64,000 nucleotides of DNA from Cichorium intybus (GCA_023525715.1 JAKNSD010000072.1:525544-589543); one strand, 5' to 3'; positions 34,609 to 46,880 are shown, counted from the stretch's first letter. Translations and numbers: made by a program. The notes: generated from the sequence alone by a model not told the origin.

Positions 34609-35249
34609 TGTTGGTTATATGTCCATCGTTATAACAAGTTGGTAATATTACTATAAATAGTAGGGTCCTTTTGGGTTACACGCAAGAGACGATTTAGCTA
34701 AAAGGGATCGAAAATAAACTTGAGGGGTTAAGTTTATTAATATACCAAAGTAAAGGTATATTAATTAGAAACTTAATGGTTAAGTTTATTAATATACCAA
34801 AGTAAAGGTATATTAATTAGAAACTTAATAAGGATAAAGGACCAAAGTGAAATATCCACAAGGGAGGGGATAAGGATGAGGAGCATTATAAATACAACCC
34901 TAGATCTGAGTTGTAGGGGCGGCCAAAACCCTAATTTTCGTCACCCTCCTCCTACCCCTCGATATACGACCGATTTCTTTCAAAACCTTAAGTATTACGT
35001 GAAAAAACTTCAAGCAAAGGTATATACTACATCAACGGGTGCTGGATCGTTGTCTTGGGTACGATTACATTAGGGGATTTCTACTTTGGGCTCTCGTCAT
35101 CCTAACAAAATCAGATCTGAGATTTAAAAGGTATGTCTGAACCCTCTTGATTTTACAGTTACAAAAGTGTGCATGATTCTGTGATCCGGTTGAATACGAT
35201 TTTGATTTTTGTTTCCGCTGCGTTGTTTTTGTGCTATCGTATTCCAATA
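34609..35249 (+). repeat. Copia-2 5' LTR (641 bp)
   Basis: It contains a tandem double copy of a roughly 53-bp block (GGTTAAGTTTATTAATATAC...) at 34724-34830, and a TATAAATACAACC box near 34889. Both features recur in the right LTR. Confidence 0.9.
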
Positions 35250-35250
35250 G

Positions 35251-35263
35251 TGGTATCAGAGAC
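35251..35263 (+). other. Copia-2 primer binding site (tRNA-iMet)
   Basis: TGGTATCAGAGAC one base after the LTR end. Confidence 0.85.
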
Positions 35264-36736
35264 ACTTTATCATGATTTGTACTGTTTAGATTCGATTAAA
35301 ATTGTTAAAAATCGCTTTTTTCTGATTTATCGAATCTGTTCGACGTCCGCGCCGCGGTACTTGAAATATCGCATCGCGGGTTTTTCTAAAGTTACGATCA
35401 TTAGGGTTTTGCCGCGTCGCGTTTCCTAGTGTTCCACGCCGCGTCGTTCTTTTCATGATCGGTTTCTTTTGATTACCGCGTTACGTTTTCTTGTGATCCG
35501 TGTCGCGACAGTCGTGGCATTTTTTTTCTGAAAAAGTTTGTTGATATGCTAAATAGTGAATTTTAGTTTTATATGATTGTTTAGATTAATGATTGACATT
35601 GAATGCTTACATGCTCAATAGGATTAATAGCTAAACACAAAGTTTAAAATGCTTCAAAATTTAATGGATGATTGTTTAAATTAATTATTAACGCTGCATC
35701 CTTGCGTGTTTAATAGAATTAATAGTTAAACATAATTTTCAAAGAATACTTAATTTTTAAATGATATATATATTAGAATTGTATCTATATGTATAACTTA
35801 AAATAAAACATTGGTCAGACCATGACTAGGCTCACCTACTCTAAATGTGTAGAAGGTTTAAGGAGGTCTTTTTGATTCCTAATGAGATCGGTTTTTAAAC
35901 AGCATTCACTGCTTACCACCCTCACCGCCTGTCGCATTTTATTGAGTGGAGTTACCGAAAAGGTTTGATAGGACAATGTTTCAAGATAAAAGTATTACTG
36001 AAAATTACAGAAGTAAAAATTGTTAAAAGTTAATAGAATTTTTCAAAAGTAAATTGGCATTTCAAACTGGTTTTAAATGTTTAAATTGACCATTTTTCCC
36101 AATTAAAAGGTTAAAGTGTTTTAACAAGAATGATATATGCAAAACTAGATTGTTAAAAGTTGTTGACATGTTTTAAAAATTATTGGCAATTGTAAAACGG
36201 ATTTTAAAAGTTTAAAAGACCATTTTGCCAAAAGAAAGTTAAAATGTTTTAACTTAACGAAACGAAATCCCGTTTTATGAAAATGTGAATCTCATGCTAC
36301 CCACAAAGAACCACACATTTAATCGGGCCCTTCCGGCGTGGGAAGTGCCATAGCCAACGCGTCGGATTGGACTCGGCCAAAATGATGTGATACTCGCGAT
36401 AACTCATGAATCATGGGCCGGGTGTCATGTGGGTCTTCGTGGTCGATTTACCATCCAAACTCGTGATCCGCGACATACCCGTTACGAGAGAGAGGATGAG
36501 CATGATGGGATTAAACATGCCATTGATCAGATTCAATGAATCCCAAAAGATCTAGTAGCTTCATAGAGATTGAAGTTGGCAAAAGAGTATTGCCTACCTA
36601 AATAACTTCTAGGGGTGACTACGGCATACCTCTTCACCACCAAAAGCGAAATATGGATTCTAGCCTTAAGTAAAAATAATTTTATGGGTGATTAATTTAT
36701 TAAGGGATAATCAAACTAAACAAAACTCTATTTTAG

Positions 36737-39700
36737 ATGTCAACTAAAGAAAGTTTGAAACTTACAAGTTTTTTTTACTGCGTGGCTTCCTCGATCAAAG
36801 TAAGTTCAACGGCATAGATTATGCGTGTTGGTTCCAGAACTTGAGAAGAGTACTCAATGTCGAGGGAAATTTTTATATGATTAAGGAACAAGTTCCTATG
36901 GATTATCCAGCTAGATCCACTAGTGCTGAAATAGATGGTCAATCATCTTAGACGTCTAAATGATTCGAATAAGGTTGCTCGTTTCATGTTAGACACTATG
37001 ATTCCCGAGTTTCAAAGAAGATTGTGGGGTCTTGGTGCTTTGACATGATTAACCGGCTTAAGGACATGATCCAAGAGCAGGTTAAATAGGAACGATTCGA
37101 AGTCATGAAAGCATTATTTGGATGTAGGCTGTTACTAGGATGGAGAGTCAATACCCATATGTTTAGCATAACAGGGTACGTTGACCAAATATGGAGGTTG
37201 GGATTTCCAACAAGTCAGGAGTTAGTCACGGACATTGTCCTTAACTCGCTGACTAGTTCTTATGATTAGTTCATTCTGGACTTCATTATATAGAACTTAA
37301 AAGGACCCTTCGAGAGATTACATAGCATGTTGAGGAAAGTAGAGCTTTACATGGCTAGGGAATCCAACACCACAGTTCCTAAAGGAGGTGTCAAAAGGAA
37401 AAGGACAAACCCTACCAAGGGAATGATTTTCTTAAAGAAACCTCAATATTGAAATCCTAAGGAAGATTTTTGTTTCCACTGAAAGGATGTGGGACATGGA
37501 AGGCATAAATGCTCAAGATATCTAACGCAATAGAAGTAGTTGCAAGCCAAAGAGTATGGCATTTCAGGTATATTTGTAATTCCATAAGTGCTTTGCTTAT
37601 GACCAGTATTGCCATTTTAATGGGCAGTGACTAGAATAAAGCAGAGGTACAAACCATGGAGAGCTGGATCGAATCATGGACTACAAGCAGCTTGCTTTCA
37701 TCCATAGGATTAGGAACCAACTTCTCTATAGTGTTTTAGTTTATGGTTTTGCAATTTGAAGATTGTTGATGTGAACATTGTTTCATCAGATGGTTTTGAC
37801 TTGGTTTAAATAAAGGTTGTTTTAAATAAAAGTTATTTTAAAAGTTATTTTGGAACAAAGTTATGGTTATTACATCTATGAGAACTGGTTCACAACAATA
37901 GTTCGAAAAGATTGATTCAAGAGAATCCAAATGTTTGGATTAATGGTATGAGTGGAATTGTCTGTTTTTGTAAACTTGAAAGAAGCTACCAGAACTCCAG
38001 ATGGATAGGATTCTGGAGATCATTTGACTGAAAGTTTTATGATAACTGCTATTATTGTCTACATAGAGAGATAACTATGCGCTGCTCACAAGTTATTGTG
38101 GGCAAAGGCTGAGAATCTGTTGGACCTTGTACATCTAATGTATTTGGACCGTTCAGTGTTCCACTAAACCGTCTAAAATACTCTATTGAGTTTGAAACCT
38201 ATATGGTGTTCAATACTTCAAGAACAGAGTATTGAATCAAATGAGCAAAGGATAAGAATTTTAAATCCAAGTGCGGATAAATAGTTTCTTAGTCAAAGAT
38301 TATACAATCATCTAATGGACTGTGAAAATTGTTTCAATGGTCAACTCGACTGATGATGGTTGTAATCGAAGATAAAGGTTCGACTGATGATGGATTGTAT
38401 TATGCTTCCAATCTATGTCTAAGGTTAAACCTTAGAGACAACAGAGTCCTAATCCTTGCACCAACACAAAAGGTTCTATAAACACTGTCTGAAAAATATG
38501 GAGTGTAGATGTTTCTTCACTAGCATATTTAGAAATTTGGGGTCTTGAGACTTACGGTTTACCATGTAGCTCAGAGGACGCCGATTAACAGAAGTGTTAT
38601 TCCATTAGAGTACTTGGATATAATAAGCATTTTGACAACAGTATGATGTTGTATAAATGGCAGTCTTCTATGATAGGAAGCTGGTATCCAAGAAATCAGT
38701 GGGAGCCTGACTGATCTTGATGAGACTCAAAGGATCAAAGAGCCTGATGTTGGCACTAGCACTCAACCAGAGGTAGAAAAACCTGTTGAGACTCAGTAAG
38801 AGTTTGCTGAGGAATCTGACATAACTCCATCTCCTGTTCGAGAAACTGATAAAGGACGTCATACACCTGGTTTTCATGAATTACATGTTGACGAAGGTGA
38901 TGAATGTCTAGTGGATCATTGTGACCCTAACAATTATCGGAAGTCATGGCAGGCCCCTTGGGTTGCCTTAAGGAAAGAGATAATGGAGAGCGATATGAAA
39001 TCCATGTATGATAACCAAGTTTGGAACCTGGTTGATCAAACATCAGGCCTTAAAACAGTTGGGTGTAAATGGGTCTTCAAGAAGAAGACAGACGTGGATG
39101 GAAAGGTACACACATAAAAAGCCAGACTGGTGGCAAAGGGTTATACTCAAACCCAAGGGATTGATTATGAGGAAACTTTTTCACCAGTGGTGATGATTAA
39201 ATCTATTAGGATATTGTTTGTCATCGTAGCATTTTATGACTACGAAATATGGCAAATGGATGTAAAAACCGCTTTCCTTAACGAAAAACTTTCAGAGGAT
39301 GTGTATATGACACAACTAGAGGGTTTAGTACAGTCCAAATATCCTAATAGAGTGTGTAAACTTGTGAAGTCGATTTATGGACTCAAACAAGCATCTCGTA
39401 GCTGGAATCTCTGCTTCGATGAGAAAATCAAAGAGTTTGGATTTTCGAGAAGTAAAGATAAGTCATGTGTATATGTCAGAACTAGTGGGAGCATTGAAGT
39501 CTACCCTATGTCGTACACAGATGGCAAAGTTCTCATGTAAATGTCCCTATCTCGAGAAATATGAAATAAATGAGAATTGCTATGCTATAAATGACACAGG
39601 AGAGACTTAATGCGCATGAAGCATTTTGATCTATGGAGATAGAATTAAGTGCTTCATAGGGATTTTGGAAACAAAAGTGAACTATGTAAATGTCAGTGCT

Positions 39701-40440
39701 AGTGGGAGCACTGAAGTCCAACCTATGTTGTATGCAGATAGCAAAGTTGTCATGTAAACGTCCCTATATCGAGAAATCATAAATAAATGAGAATTGATGT
39801 GCTACAAATGACATAGGAGTGACCTATTGCATATGAAGCATCATGATCTATGGAGATAGAACTAAGTGCTTCATAAGGATAAGCTAGAGTACATGTGCAG
39901 TCGGATCTAGAGATCAAAACTCCTATAAGGGATTCAAGTTTCTGTATCAGGGTTTAGGACTGAGTGAAACTCAGAGTCCTAGTTCCATTAAGATCCTGGA
40001 TGAAATGAGTTGAGTCCCGTATGCACTTGCATATGGATCAATCGCATAATGTACGAGACCTAATGTATCATATGCCTTGAGCATGATGATTTGACATTAG
40101 GCTAATCTTGGCAAAAGTCAAATGGATGGAAGTCACGAAGTATCTTAAATGTTTAAGATATTCTTGATCCATTATAGTATGGAAGAACTCAGTGTAAAGA
40201 AGCACACTGATACTAGCTTCCAAAACTAATAGAAACGGTTCTTGTACGCAGTCAGGATCCGGGTTCTTACCAAAAGAGACATCTCAGTTACTAGAGCTAT
40301 ATCGGATGACGCAAGATAGCTGATCTGATCACTAAGTCAATGTCTCGGACTAAGCAAGATCGTTCATGCTAAGTCCATATGCATTAGATTTGCAAATGAA
40401 TTGACTTTGAGTGAGGTTAGTATATTTTGATTTGTATTAG
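36737..40440 (+). pseudogene. Copia-2 gag-pol remnant
   Basis: A gag start is visible at 36737 (MSTKESLKLTSFF) and a CCHC-like knuckle with a stop inside near 37470-37495. Integrase is largely missing: there is only about 1.3 kb between the knuckle and RT. RT begins near 38911, with QVWNLVDQ, GCKWVFKKK, RLVAKGYTQTQGIDYEETFSPV, QMDVKTAFLN and YGLKQASRSWN. The YVDD box is lost to a duplication at 39477-39885. Later decayed pieces match the YALSM, KYTDASFQ and DxxSQSG parts that lead into RNase H, fading near 40440. Multiple stops. Dead. Confidence 0.8.
39477..39885 (+). repeat. Direct duplication of about 210 bp inside Copia-2 RT
   Basis: 39477-39690 and 39691-39885 both contain CTAGTGGGAGCAYTGAAGTC, GCAAAGTTSTCATGTAAAYG and GATCTATGGAGATAGAA, with about 15% difference. 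Confidence 0.75.
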
Positions 40441-41293
40441 GAACTTAAGCAATGAAAAACTCTATCTGATATGAAGATTATTATGTGGAGAACATAATAT
40501 ATGCATAAAGGCAGTCATTTCATTAGTTTATCATTGTGTTCTGATTTTGTGTGTTTTATTGACTTCCTGAATAATTTAATTATTATTCAAACTGTCCACA
40601 ATCGGTCATACTTTTAGGAGTAAGTATTGATTCAAGACTGACATGAGGAATTGGTAAATTGTCCATAGAGATGGGCATAGCATAGAGATGCATTAATTCT
40701 CATGTGTACTTAATAGGGATTAAGTATTGGAGTAACCTGCACTTAGAGATTACTTCATGGAATCTGTCACGAGTAATTCTAAGATGGTAATATCTTATAT
40801 TCTTCAAGCGGAGATGCATTGATTCTTTGTCCTGCAGTCTGTTGTGCCTTGGTTTTCTCCAACGTTGTCCGTAACTGGCAGCCATACACGGAATGTCCAG
40901 GTATGACATGATGAGTAGGCAAGATCCGTGTAGTCAAAGTTTATTTGTTCCTTCTGCCCTAACAGGAGAAGCGATATCTATGGGCCCCTCGATGATTTGG
41001 TGCTGACAGCAAGTGTACGGCCATACCGAGACTGAATTGATATAGAATCAATAGTGCAGTTTGTTGTGGTCATCACAAATCTCTATCGGGAAACATAATA
41101 TTGAATATCTGAGACCGAAATGATTCCATGTCAGACGTTCATAAGGATATCTTGTAGAACAAAGGAATATTTGATCACTTGCCTAAGGGCTGTTTCATTA
41201 GATGAGCACGGCATTTGTCTAGGATGACATACACCATACTAGGTTAAAGAATATTAGACCATACAGTTGTTATAACAAGTGCAAGTGAGAAAC

Positions 41294-41936
41294 TATTGGT
41301 TATATGCCCATCGTTATAACAAGTTGGTAATATTACTATAAATAGTAGGGTCCTTTTGGGTTACACGCAAGAGACGATTTAGCTAAAAAAGATCGAAAAT
41401 AAACTTGAGGGGTTAAGTTTATTAATATACCAAAGTAAAGGTATATTAATTAGAAACTTAATGGTTAAGTTTATTAATATACCAAAGTAAAGGTATATTA
41501 ATTAGAAACTTAATAAGGATAAAGGACCAAAGTGAAATATCCACAAGGGAGGGGATAAGGATGAGGAGCACTATAAATACAACCCTAGATCTGAGTTGTA
41601 GGGGCGGCCAAAACCCTAATTTTCGTCACCCTCCTCCCACCCCTCGTTATACGGCCGATTTCTTTCAAAACCCTAAGTATTACGTGCTAAAACTTCAAGC
41701 AAAGGTATATACTACATCAACGGGTGCTGGATCGTTGTCTTGGGTGCGATTACATTAGAGTAGTTCTACTTTGGGCTCTTGTCATCCTAACAAATTCAGA
41801 TCTGATATTTAAAAGGTATGTCTTGAACCCTCTTGATTTTATAGTTACAAAAGTGTGCATGATTCTGTGATCCTGGTTGAATACGATTTTGATTTCTGTT
41901 TCCGCTGCGTTGTTTTTATGCTATCGTATTCCAACA
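41294..41936 (+). repeat. Copia-2 3' LTR (643 bp)
   Basis: Nearly identical to 34609-35249, including the internal tandem block. Confidence 0.9.
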
Positions 41937-41941
41937 GTTTT

Positions 41942-42033
41942 TCCATAGATGGGGAGTCCCCAGCCTTCAATTGTATTTATTCTTTTTATTTATAAAATTT
42001 GCCAGAGGTATCGTCCTCTTTACCCAAAAAAAA
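41942..42033 (+). other. LINE 3' end and poly-A
   Basis: CAGAGGTATCGTCCTCTT then CCC and A8. Continues the 3' UTR interrupted at 34608. GAGG and CCTC arms around TATCGT could form a small hairpin just before the tail, as in many LINE 3' ends. Confidence 0.8.
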
Positions 42034-42354
42034 GGACAAGAGTGTCCAACACTCTTTCTTTATAAACTAACTAAGTCTAGTTACATCTTAATGCAAACCA
42101 AAGTATCCGAAACTTGTTCATGACTTAATATATCATACCATATTATATAATTATTGGTTTAAATCCTTATAATTATTATTTTCACAAAACAATAATTATT
42201 CTCTAATTAAATACAAGTGTTGAATTTATTTATTAATTATAAAATACTTAATAAATATTCAATAAGTACCAACTTGATAAAGGTGTGACCCTATATGATC
42301 ATATGTTATTAGCAATATCATTTAGTAATGATTCTTGAGCATATAGATCCAACA
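42034..42354 (-). repeat. Copia-1 5' LTR, outer segment
   Basis: Pairs with 17701-18021 of the other LTR and ends GATCCAACA at 42354. It proves that the 17-kb block between 24916 and here is an insertion. Confidence 0.9.
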
Positions 42355-43879
42355 GATGATTTTACAATTTGATTTTAAAATGACAAATAATTAAAGAGGG
42401 GTTTTACAATTTGGTATCAAATAATTGGTTTATGTGAATTAGGTGCATAGTTTAGTACGCATGTTTAAACTATAGTGCTCTGCTGCAGGAAGAGTTGGAA
42501 TTAACGAAGTTGACCTTAGTCAGAAAGTGAAATTTTATATGTCTAAGTTTCTAATTATTTATTTATCATATTAGAATTAACATGTAAAATTTGTAAGAAT
42601 GATAAGAATGAGAAGCTAAGATCCAACTGTAAAAGGAAATGAAGTAGATGAAGGTGGAGTACAAAATACTACCAACCATATTGGACGGGATTCAAATTTG
42701 GAGGGTTTTGAAGATGTGTCTTTGACCTTAGGTGGCTGACCTAAGAATGTGGATAAAAATATGGTACCAACATGTCTACGATTAAATATTTTCTAATCTA
42801 TTAGGTATTTTACTATTTACTATTTAGACCTTTTTATGCTCAAAAGGTACGTGATTATAGAAGATTAAGATTAAGAGGTGTGTGATGAAAAAAATTGAGT
42901 AACGTATTTGGATGATGGTCTTGTTAACCATTATGATTTTGTTGTTTAAAATTCTAAATTTTATCTTATTACTTAAGAGTTAGCCCATGAGAATTATAAA
43001 GAATATATGTAAGAAATTGGAATCTCATAAAGACAATGAAGTATTAAATAATGTCTATTGTTGAGGTTAAGAACTTTAGTATGACTTGAAGAAAATAAAT
43101 CTCAAAACTACCTTAATTATCATGAACAAAATTATTTTTTATATACAATATAATTTCCCTAAATACAATAATTATGATGATACAATACATACCTAATAGA
43201 ATGGTTAAGTACTCGTATGAGTGTTTTAAAAGAATAATAATTTGGAAAGATAAAGGTTGTAGGAGTAGCGACGACAAAGTAACCAACATGAATGGATATT
43301 TCTTTTCTTGGATTAGTGATCTCTTTGAAATGAAGACACGGTTCTTATGCCTTAGATGAGATAGAGAAATTAAAATTTACCTTAAATTTATGATTTAAAA
43401 TATATATTATATATAATGTATCTTTCGGGAAATATGAGTTTTGGCATTTTTAGGAACTTGACAATTTTGACCTTGCAATGAAATCAAAGTGACTAATAGT
43501 GCTTTTTCTTTACTAGTAGTGTACAAAAACACATAATTTTTAGGCAAGCAAAGAAATGAGTCAGATTGAACCTTTTTTATAGCCAATCTTTGCAACTTAG
43601 GGATTTCTTCGGTAACTTAGCCTTGATGCGTCATATATAGCCTTGATGTGTCGTATATCAACATTAATTGCCATCATCAAAGCCATAATTGGGGGATAAA
43701 TAAGGAAGTGCATCGAAATACTATCATAGATTAATGAATCGGGAGTAAAAAAAAGTTGGAATAGACGTCAATTTAACCGCTCATTCCAAGGAATTTGGAA
43801 ATCCAAAAACTTTTAAAACCAATTTGGAATCAAATATCAAATATCAAACGTGAGAGATCATATTAACATCATCAATCTT

Positions 43880-43880
<1 letters not shown>
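42355..43880. other. Noncoding AT-rich stretch
   Basis: No gene or transposon ends recognised. There is a small tandem duplication of TAGCCTTGATGYGTCRTATA at 43619-43660. Short frames here have no recognisable motif. Confidence 0.45.

Positions 43881-43882
<2 letters not shown>

Positions 43883-43936
<54 letters not shown>
43883..43936. repeat. (AG)n microsatellite, 54 bp
   Basis: Uninterrupted AG dinucleotide repeat. Confidence 0.97.
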
Positions 43937-43938
<2 letters not shown>

Positions 43939-43958
43939 ATATAGTTAAGAGCGGGGAA

Positions 43959-44271
43959 TGTTACTGTATCCCATATTGGTGCGACACGGTCCTATAAGTT
44001 TGTATATATGTTGGAGTCTCCCCTCTCTCCACAAGGGATCTTTTGGAGAGACACTCTTGGGCTCCACATATATTTACATGGTATCAGAGTCGGTGTCCCG
44101 CACCCCTGAACCTCATCGAGCCTACGTCTCTGAGGAGGAGTGTTACTGTATTCCACATTGGTGCGACACGGTCCTATAAGTTTGTATATATGTTGGAGTC
44201 TCCCCTCTCTTCACAAGGGCTCTTTTGGAGAGACACTATTGGGGCTCCACATATAATCATATATTAGTGCA
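43959..44271 (+). mobile_element. TRIM-like miniature retrotransposon unit (LTR-PBS-PPT-LTR)
   Basis: Two direct terminal repeats, 43959-44078 (120 bp) and 44141-44271 (131 bp), start TGTTACTGTATYCCA and end CA. TGGTATCAGAGTC (tRNA-iMet complement) follows the first, and TCTGAGGAGGAG precedes the second. The internal part is about 60 bp. This is the layout of terminal-repeat retrotransposons in miniature. A second primer-site-like TGGTATCAGATC follows the second repeat. Confidence 0.8.
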
Positions 44272-44880
44272 TGGTATCAGATCTCTAGGTTAAAACTCTG
44301 CTGCTGACCACAACCCGCCGCCGCCGCCCTCCACCTCCGGCGATCTTCTAGTCGTCGGAGGTGCCTTTAATATTTTTTTCCCTTTCCACTTCTTTTCATA
44401 AATAATAATACAACCGTCGGTACCAAACCAGAGCTTCGTCATCGGCTTCTTTCACTGCCTCGTCTGTTACGGCCCCTCTCCTTGGATGGTCTCTTCTTCT
44501 CCGGACCTTCTCCGCTAGGCAGACTCTGATCTGTAGTCGTCTCTCTCTCTTTCTACACTGCAGTCGTCGATCTAATCAGAATTGGCTTCGTCAGCCGCAG
44601 CTCGAGTCATCTCTCTCTTGCTCGCTGCCTTTCTCTGGACTCCTCTGTCGCCGACTCCATGATCGTTGTCGCCGCCATCGACTCTCTCTTCTTCTACATC
44701 AGAACCGCCTCTGGTCGCCACTCCTTCTCTCTTCTCCTTCGACGAACGGTCACGATTAGTCGTTATCATCAAAGCTTTGCCACCGCCACTACCGCTATCT
44801 TCATCTATGTTTTTTTCCATGTTTTGTTATTTTTGTTATTTTTCCAGTTTAATCGTCTCATCCTGATCAAACTACAGGGA
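44272..44880 (+). other. Region between the TRIM unit and an LTR-like block
   Basis: Begins with a primer-site-like TGGTATCAG, then a CCGCCGCCGCC-rich leader and T/C-rich sequence with no convincing protein. It may be the internal region of a short non-autonomous LTR element. Confidence 0.4.
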
Positions 44881-45018
44881 TGTTAGTGATTAGGGTTAAT
44901 ACCCATTAGGGTTTAGATTAGCCATTAGGGTTTAGGTCAGGCCAAGAGCCCATTTTGTATCCCTATTTATATAGGGTTAAACCCTCAATATTATTATCAA
45001 GCATTCTATATTCTATCA
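44881..45018 (+). repeat. LTR-like block (138 bp)
   Basis: TGTTAGTGATTAGGG...TCTATCA, with CTATTTATATAGGG as TATA box and two ATTAGGGTTTAG telo-box-like words. Followed by GGGAA, the same five bases that precede the TRIM unit at 43954-43958. No second copy of this LTR was found in the window. Confidence 0.45.
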
Positions 45019-45179
45019 GGGAAATCAAAGAGTTGTAATTTTTATTTATTTGTATAAACTATATTTATATATAATTTGCATATTTATCGTTGGATTACAA
45101 ACTATCATTTTCCAATGAATATTTTGAAATGATAGGAGACATTAGTAGAGAATCTAACTCCTCTTTTATATCTCTTAGA

Positions 45180-46880
45180 GATCCAACGATCTTGAAATAA
45201 TATCGTCTAATTAGTCTTATCGGGTACTTTGCAAAGATCTTGTATAAAAGTCTTGTGAATCGACTTAAAGAGGTTATTAGTAAGATAGTTAGTTTTAAAC
45301 AATCCACCTATGTTGAGCGTTGAAACGTCATTGAGATTCCGTTTATAGTTAATGAAATTTGTAGTAGGGCGAAAAAACGAAAATCAAGGTGATGCTTTTT
45401 AAGGTTGATCTTGACAAGGCTTTCGATTCTCACGATTGGGATTTTTGGACTCGATTTTGTCCCAAATGAATTTTGGGCCAGATTGGCAAAAATGGATTGA
45501 TAGGAGTCTCAGGGTCTAGAGTCTGGTAGGGCTTCGTTGTTGGTCAATGGTGCCCGAATGAAATAATTTCCTTTAAGGCGGGGTGTTATGCAATGCAACC
45601 CATTGCCACATTTCCTTTTCAATATTGCAATGGAAGGACTTCATGTGATTATGAAAATCACTTGTGAATTTTTTTTTCCAAGGCTTTCCTTTACCTAACA
45701 ATGGTCCTATTTCATATTATTTATGCTGACAATGTCATGTTTCTTGGTAAAAAGTATGCAGTCAACTTTCTAAATCTAAAAATGATTATACAATGTTTTC
45801 ACTTATCCTTTGGCTTAAAGGTAAATTTCAATACAAGAAAAGTTTTGGAAGTGGAGTAGAATATACTTTGATTACTATGAATCCTCAAAATTCCCTTTTA
45901 CATAACTTGGATTGCTAAAAACTATCAAAAGAATTAAGTTCCCATTATTAGGGCTGTAAATGAACGTTCAGTGAACTATTCGACACAAAGTTCATTTATG
46001 TTCATATATTTAATAAATGAACAAACATGAACACAAATTCTTGTTCATTTAGTTAAATGAATGAACATGAACAATTTATTTGTTTGTTTAATTACGTTCG
46101 TGAACGTTCGTTTATGTTTGTTCATTTAAGTTCGTTTTATGATTATATATATTCAATTGTATTTGATTATGTTACAATATTATATGTTAGTTTATGTTTG
46201 TATTTGTTCACTTGTATTTGTTTATCTAGGAGAGGATCAACATAGAACAACATTTTATCCAAAGAACCATAAAACCATATGTTCAGAGCTGAACATACGG
46301 GGTGTGGTGCCTTAGAAACTTTTATCTTGGCAAAAAGTCACTAATCCAAGACATGGGGTGTAGTGACAGGTGGCATCCATTGAAGAAGAATTTCATTGAA
46401 TTGGGCATTGATTTGTTTGAATAATTTGAAAGGAAAGTTGGAAACAACACTAAAACACAGTTTTGGAAATATATGTAGATTAGAAATACCGCACTAAAGG
46501 ATCTCTTCCCACAACTTTATATCATAGAAGTGAAAAAAGGTTGTCTAGTCTCGAACAAAGTTCAAGCTGACGATAATGGTTCAAGATCATTTAATTGGAA
46601 TTGGAAAAGGAAAAAACATGCATGTCAAAACGAAAGGAAAATTTCATATTTATTTGTTTTGCTAGAAAACTTCACCTTTTCTGTCATAGGAGATACATGG
46701 CTTTTGCTAGGACGAGGGAAGGACTGCTTATCAGTAAAATCACTTAGACAGAGTATTGATTCATTAACAGTGATTTCTGAAAATTTCCATTTACTCTCAA
46801 TCTTCACTTCAAGTCGATGTCATTATGTTGCTACCGCCTTACTTCCGACGGTCCTCGCAGACTCGTTGTGATTCTTCCTT
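45180..46880 (+). pseudogene. Second LINE, heavily decayed reverse transcriptase and C-terminal region
   Basis: In changing frames: RLISLIGYFAKILYKSLVNR, VDLDKAFDSHDW, RRGVMQCNPLPHFLFNIAME (from RQGDPLSPFLF), a YADNVMFLG (from YADDVMFLG) and FHLSFGLKVNF. Beyond an inserted MITE come NTALKDLFPQLYIIE, NWNWKR and GKDCLSVKSLRQSIDSLT. The motif order is that of a plant L1-type LINE ORF2. The catalytic YADD has become YADN and many stops are present. Confidence 0.75.
45951..46230. mobile_element. GTTCATTT-rich MITE inside the LINE remnant
   Basis: TAGGGCTGTAAATGAACGTTC at its left end, followed by many GAACAWGAAC and TTCGTTTATGTTTGTTCATTT words in both senses, as in a common plant hAT-type MITE group. 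It splits the LINE reading. The right end near TTTATCTAG is uncertain. Confidence 0.5.

Larger units (their letters stand above)
34609..41936 (+). mobile_element. Copia-2: Ty1/copia element inside the LINE 3' UTR
   Basis: LTRs 34609-35249 and 41294-41936 begin TGTTGG (TATTGG in the right copy) and end CCAATA/CCAACA. The target duplication GTTTT is at 34604-34608 and 41937-41941. A tRNA-iMet primer site follows the left LTR and copia-type gag and RT remnants lie inside on the plus strand. Coding parts are heavily decayed even though the LTRs are still alike (roughly 97%), which suggests the copy was inserted already defective. Confidence 0.9.
24917..42033 (+). mobile_element. 5'-truncated L1-type LINE inside the Copia-1 LTR, itself hit twice
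   Basis: The LINE proper is 24917-24945, 31366-34608 and 41942-42025, ending in A8 (42026-42033). Removing the two LTR elements and one copy of each target duplication restores a continuous coding sequence across both joints. Its 5' end falls in the endonuclease domain. The target (GTGGTGGAAAAAGG in the intact LTR) shows no duplication and seems to have lost about three bases. A-rich target and poly-A fuse at the 3' joint. Confidence 0.85.
17069..42354 (-). mobile_element. Copia-1: Ty1/copia element split by a 17-kb nested insertion
   Basis: Minus-strand order: 5' LTR (42354-42034 plus 24916-24320), tRNA-iMet primer site, gag, pol in copia order (protease, integrase, RT, RNase H), polypurine tract, 3' LTR (18021-17069). 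The LTR ends are TGTTGGATC and CA. The 5' LTR is interrupted at 24916/42034 by a LINE that itself holds two more elements. Without the nest the element is about 8.2 kb. Flanking 5-mers (ATTGA and GATGA) do not clearly match, so no certain target duplication. Confidence 0.9.

Noticed and set aside
44572..44886. Overlapping open frames on both strands in a T/C-rich stretch
   Set aside because: Compositionally biased, with no domain motif. They lie inside a probable noncoding retroelement leader.
44881..44945. ATTAGGGTTTAG words as an interstitial telomere
   Set aside because: Only two or three imperfect words. They fit telo-box promoter motifs inside an LTR-like block better than telomeric arrays.
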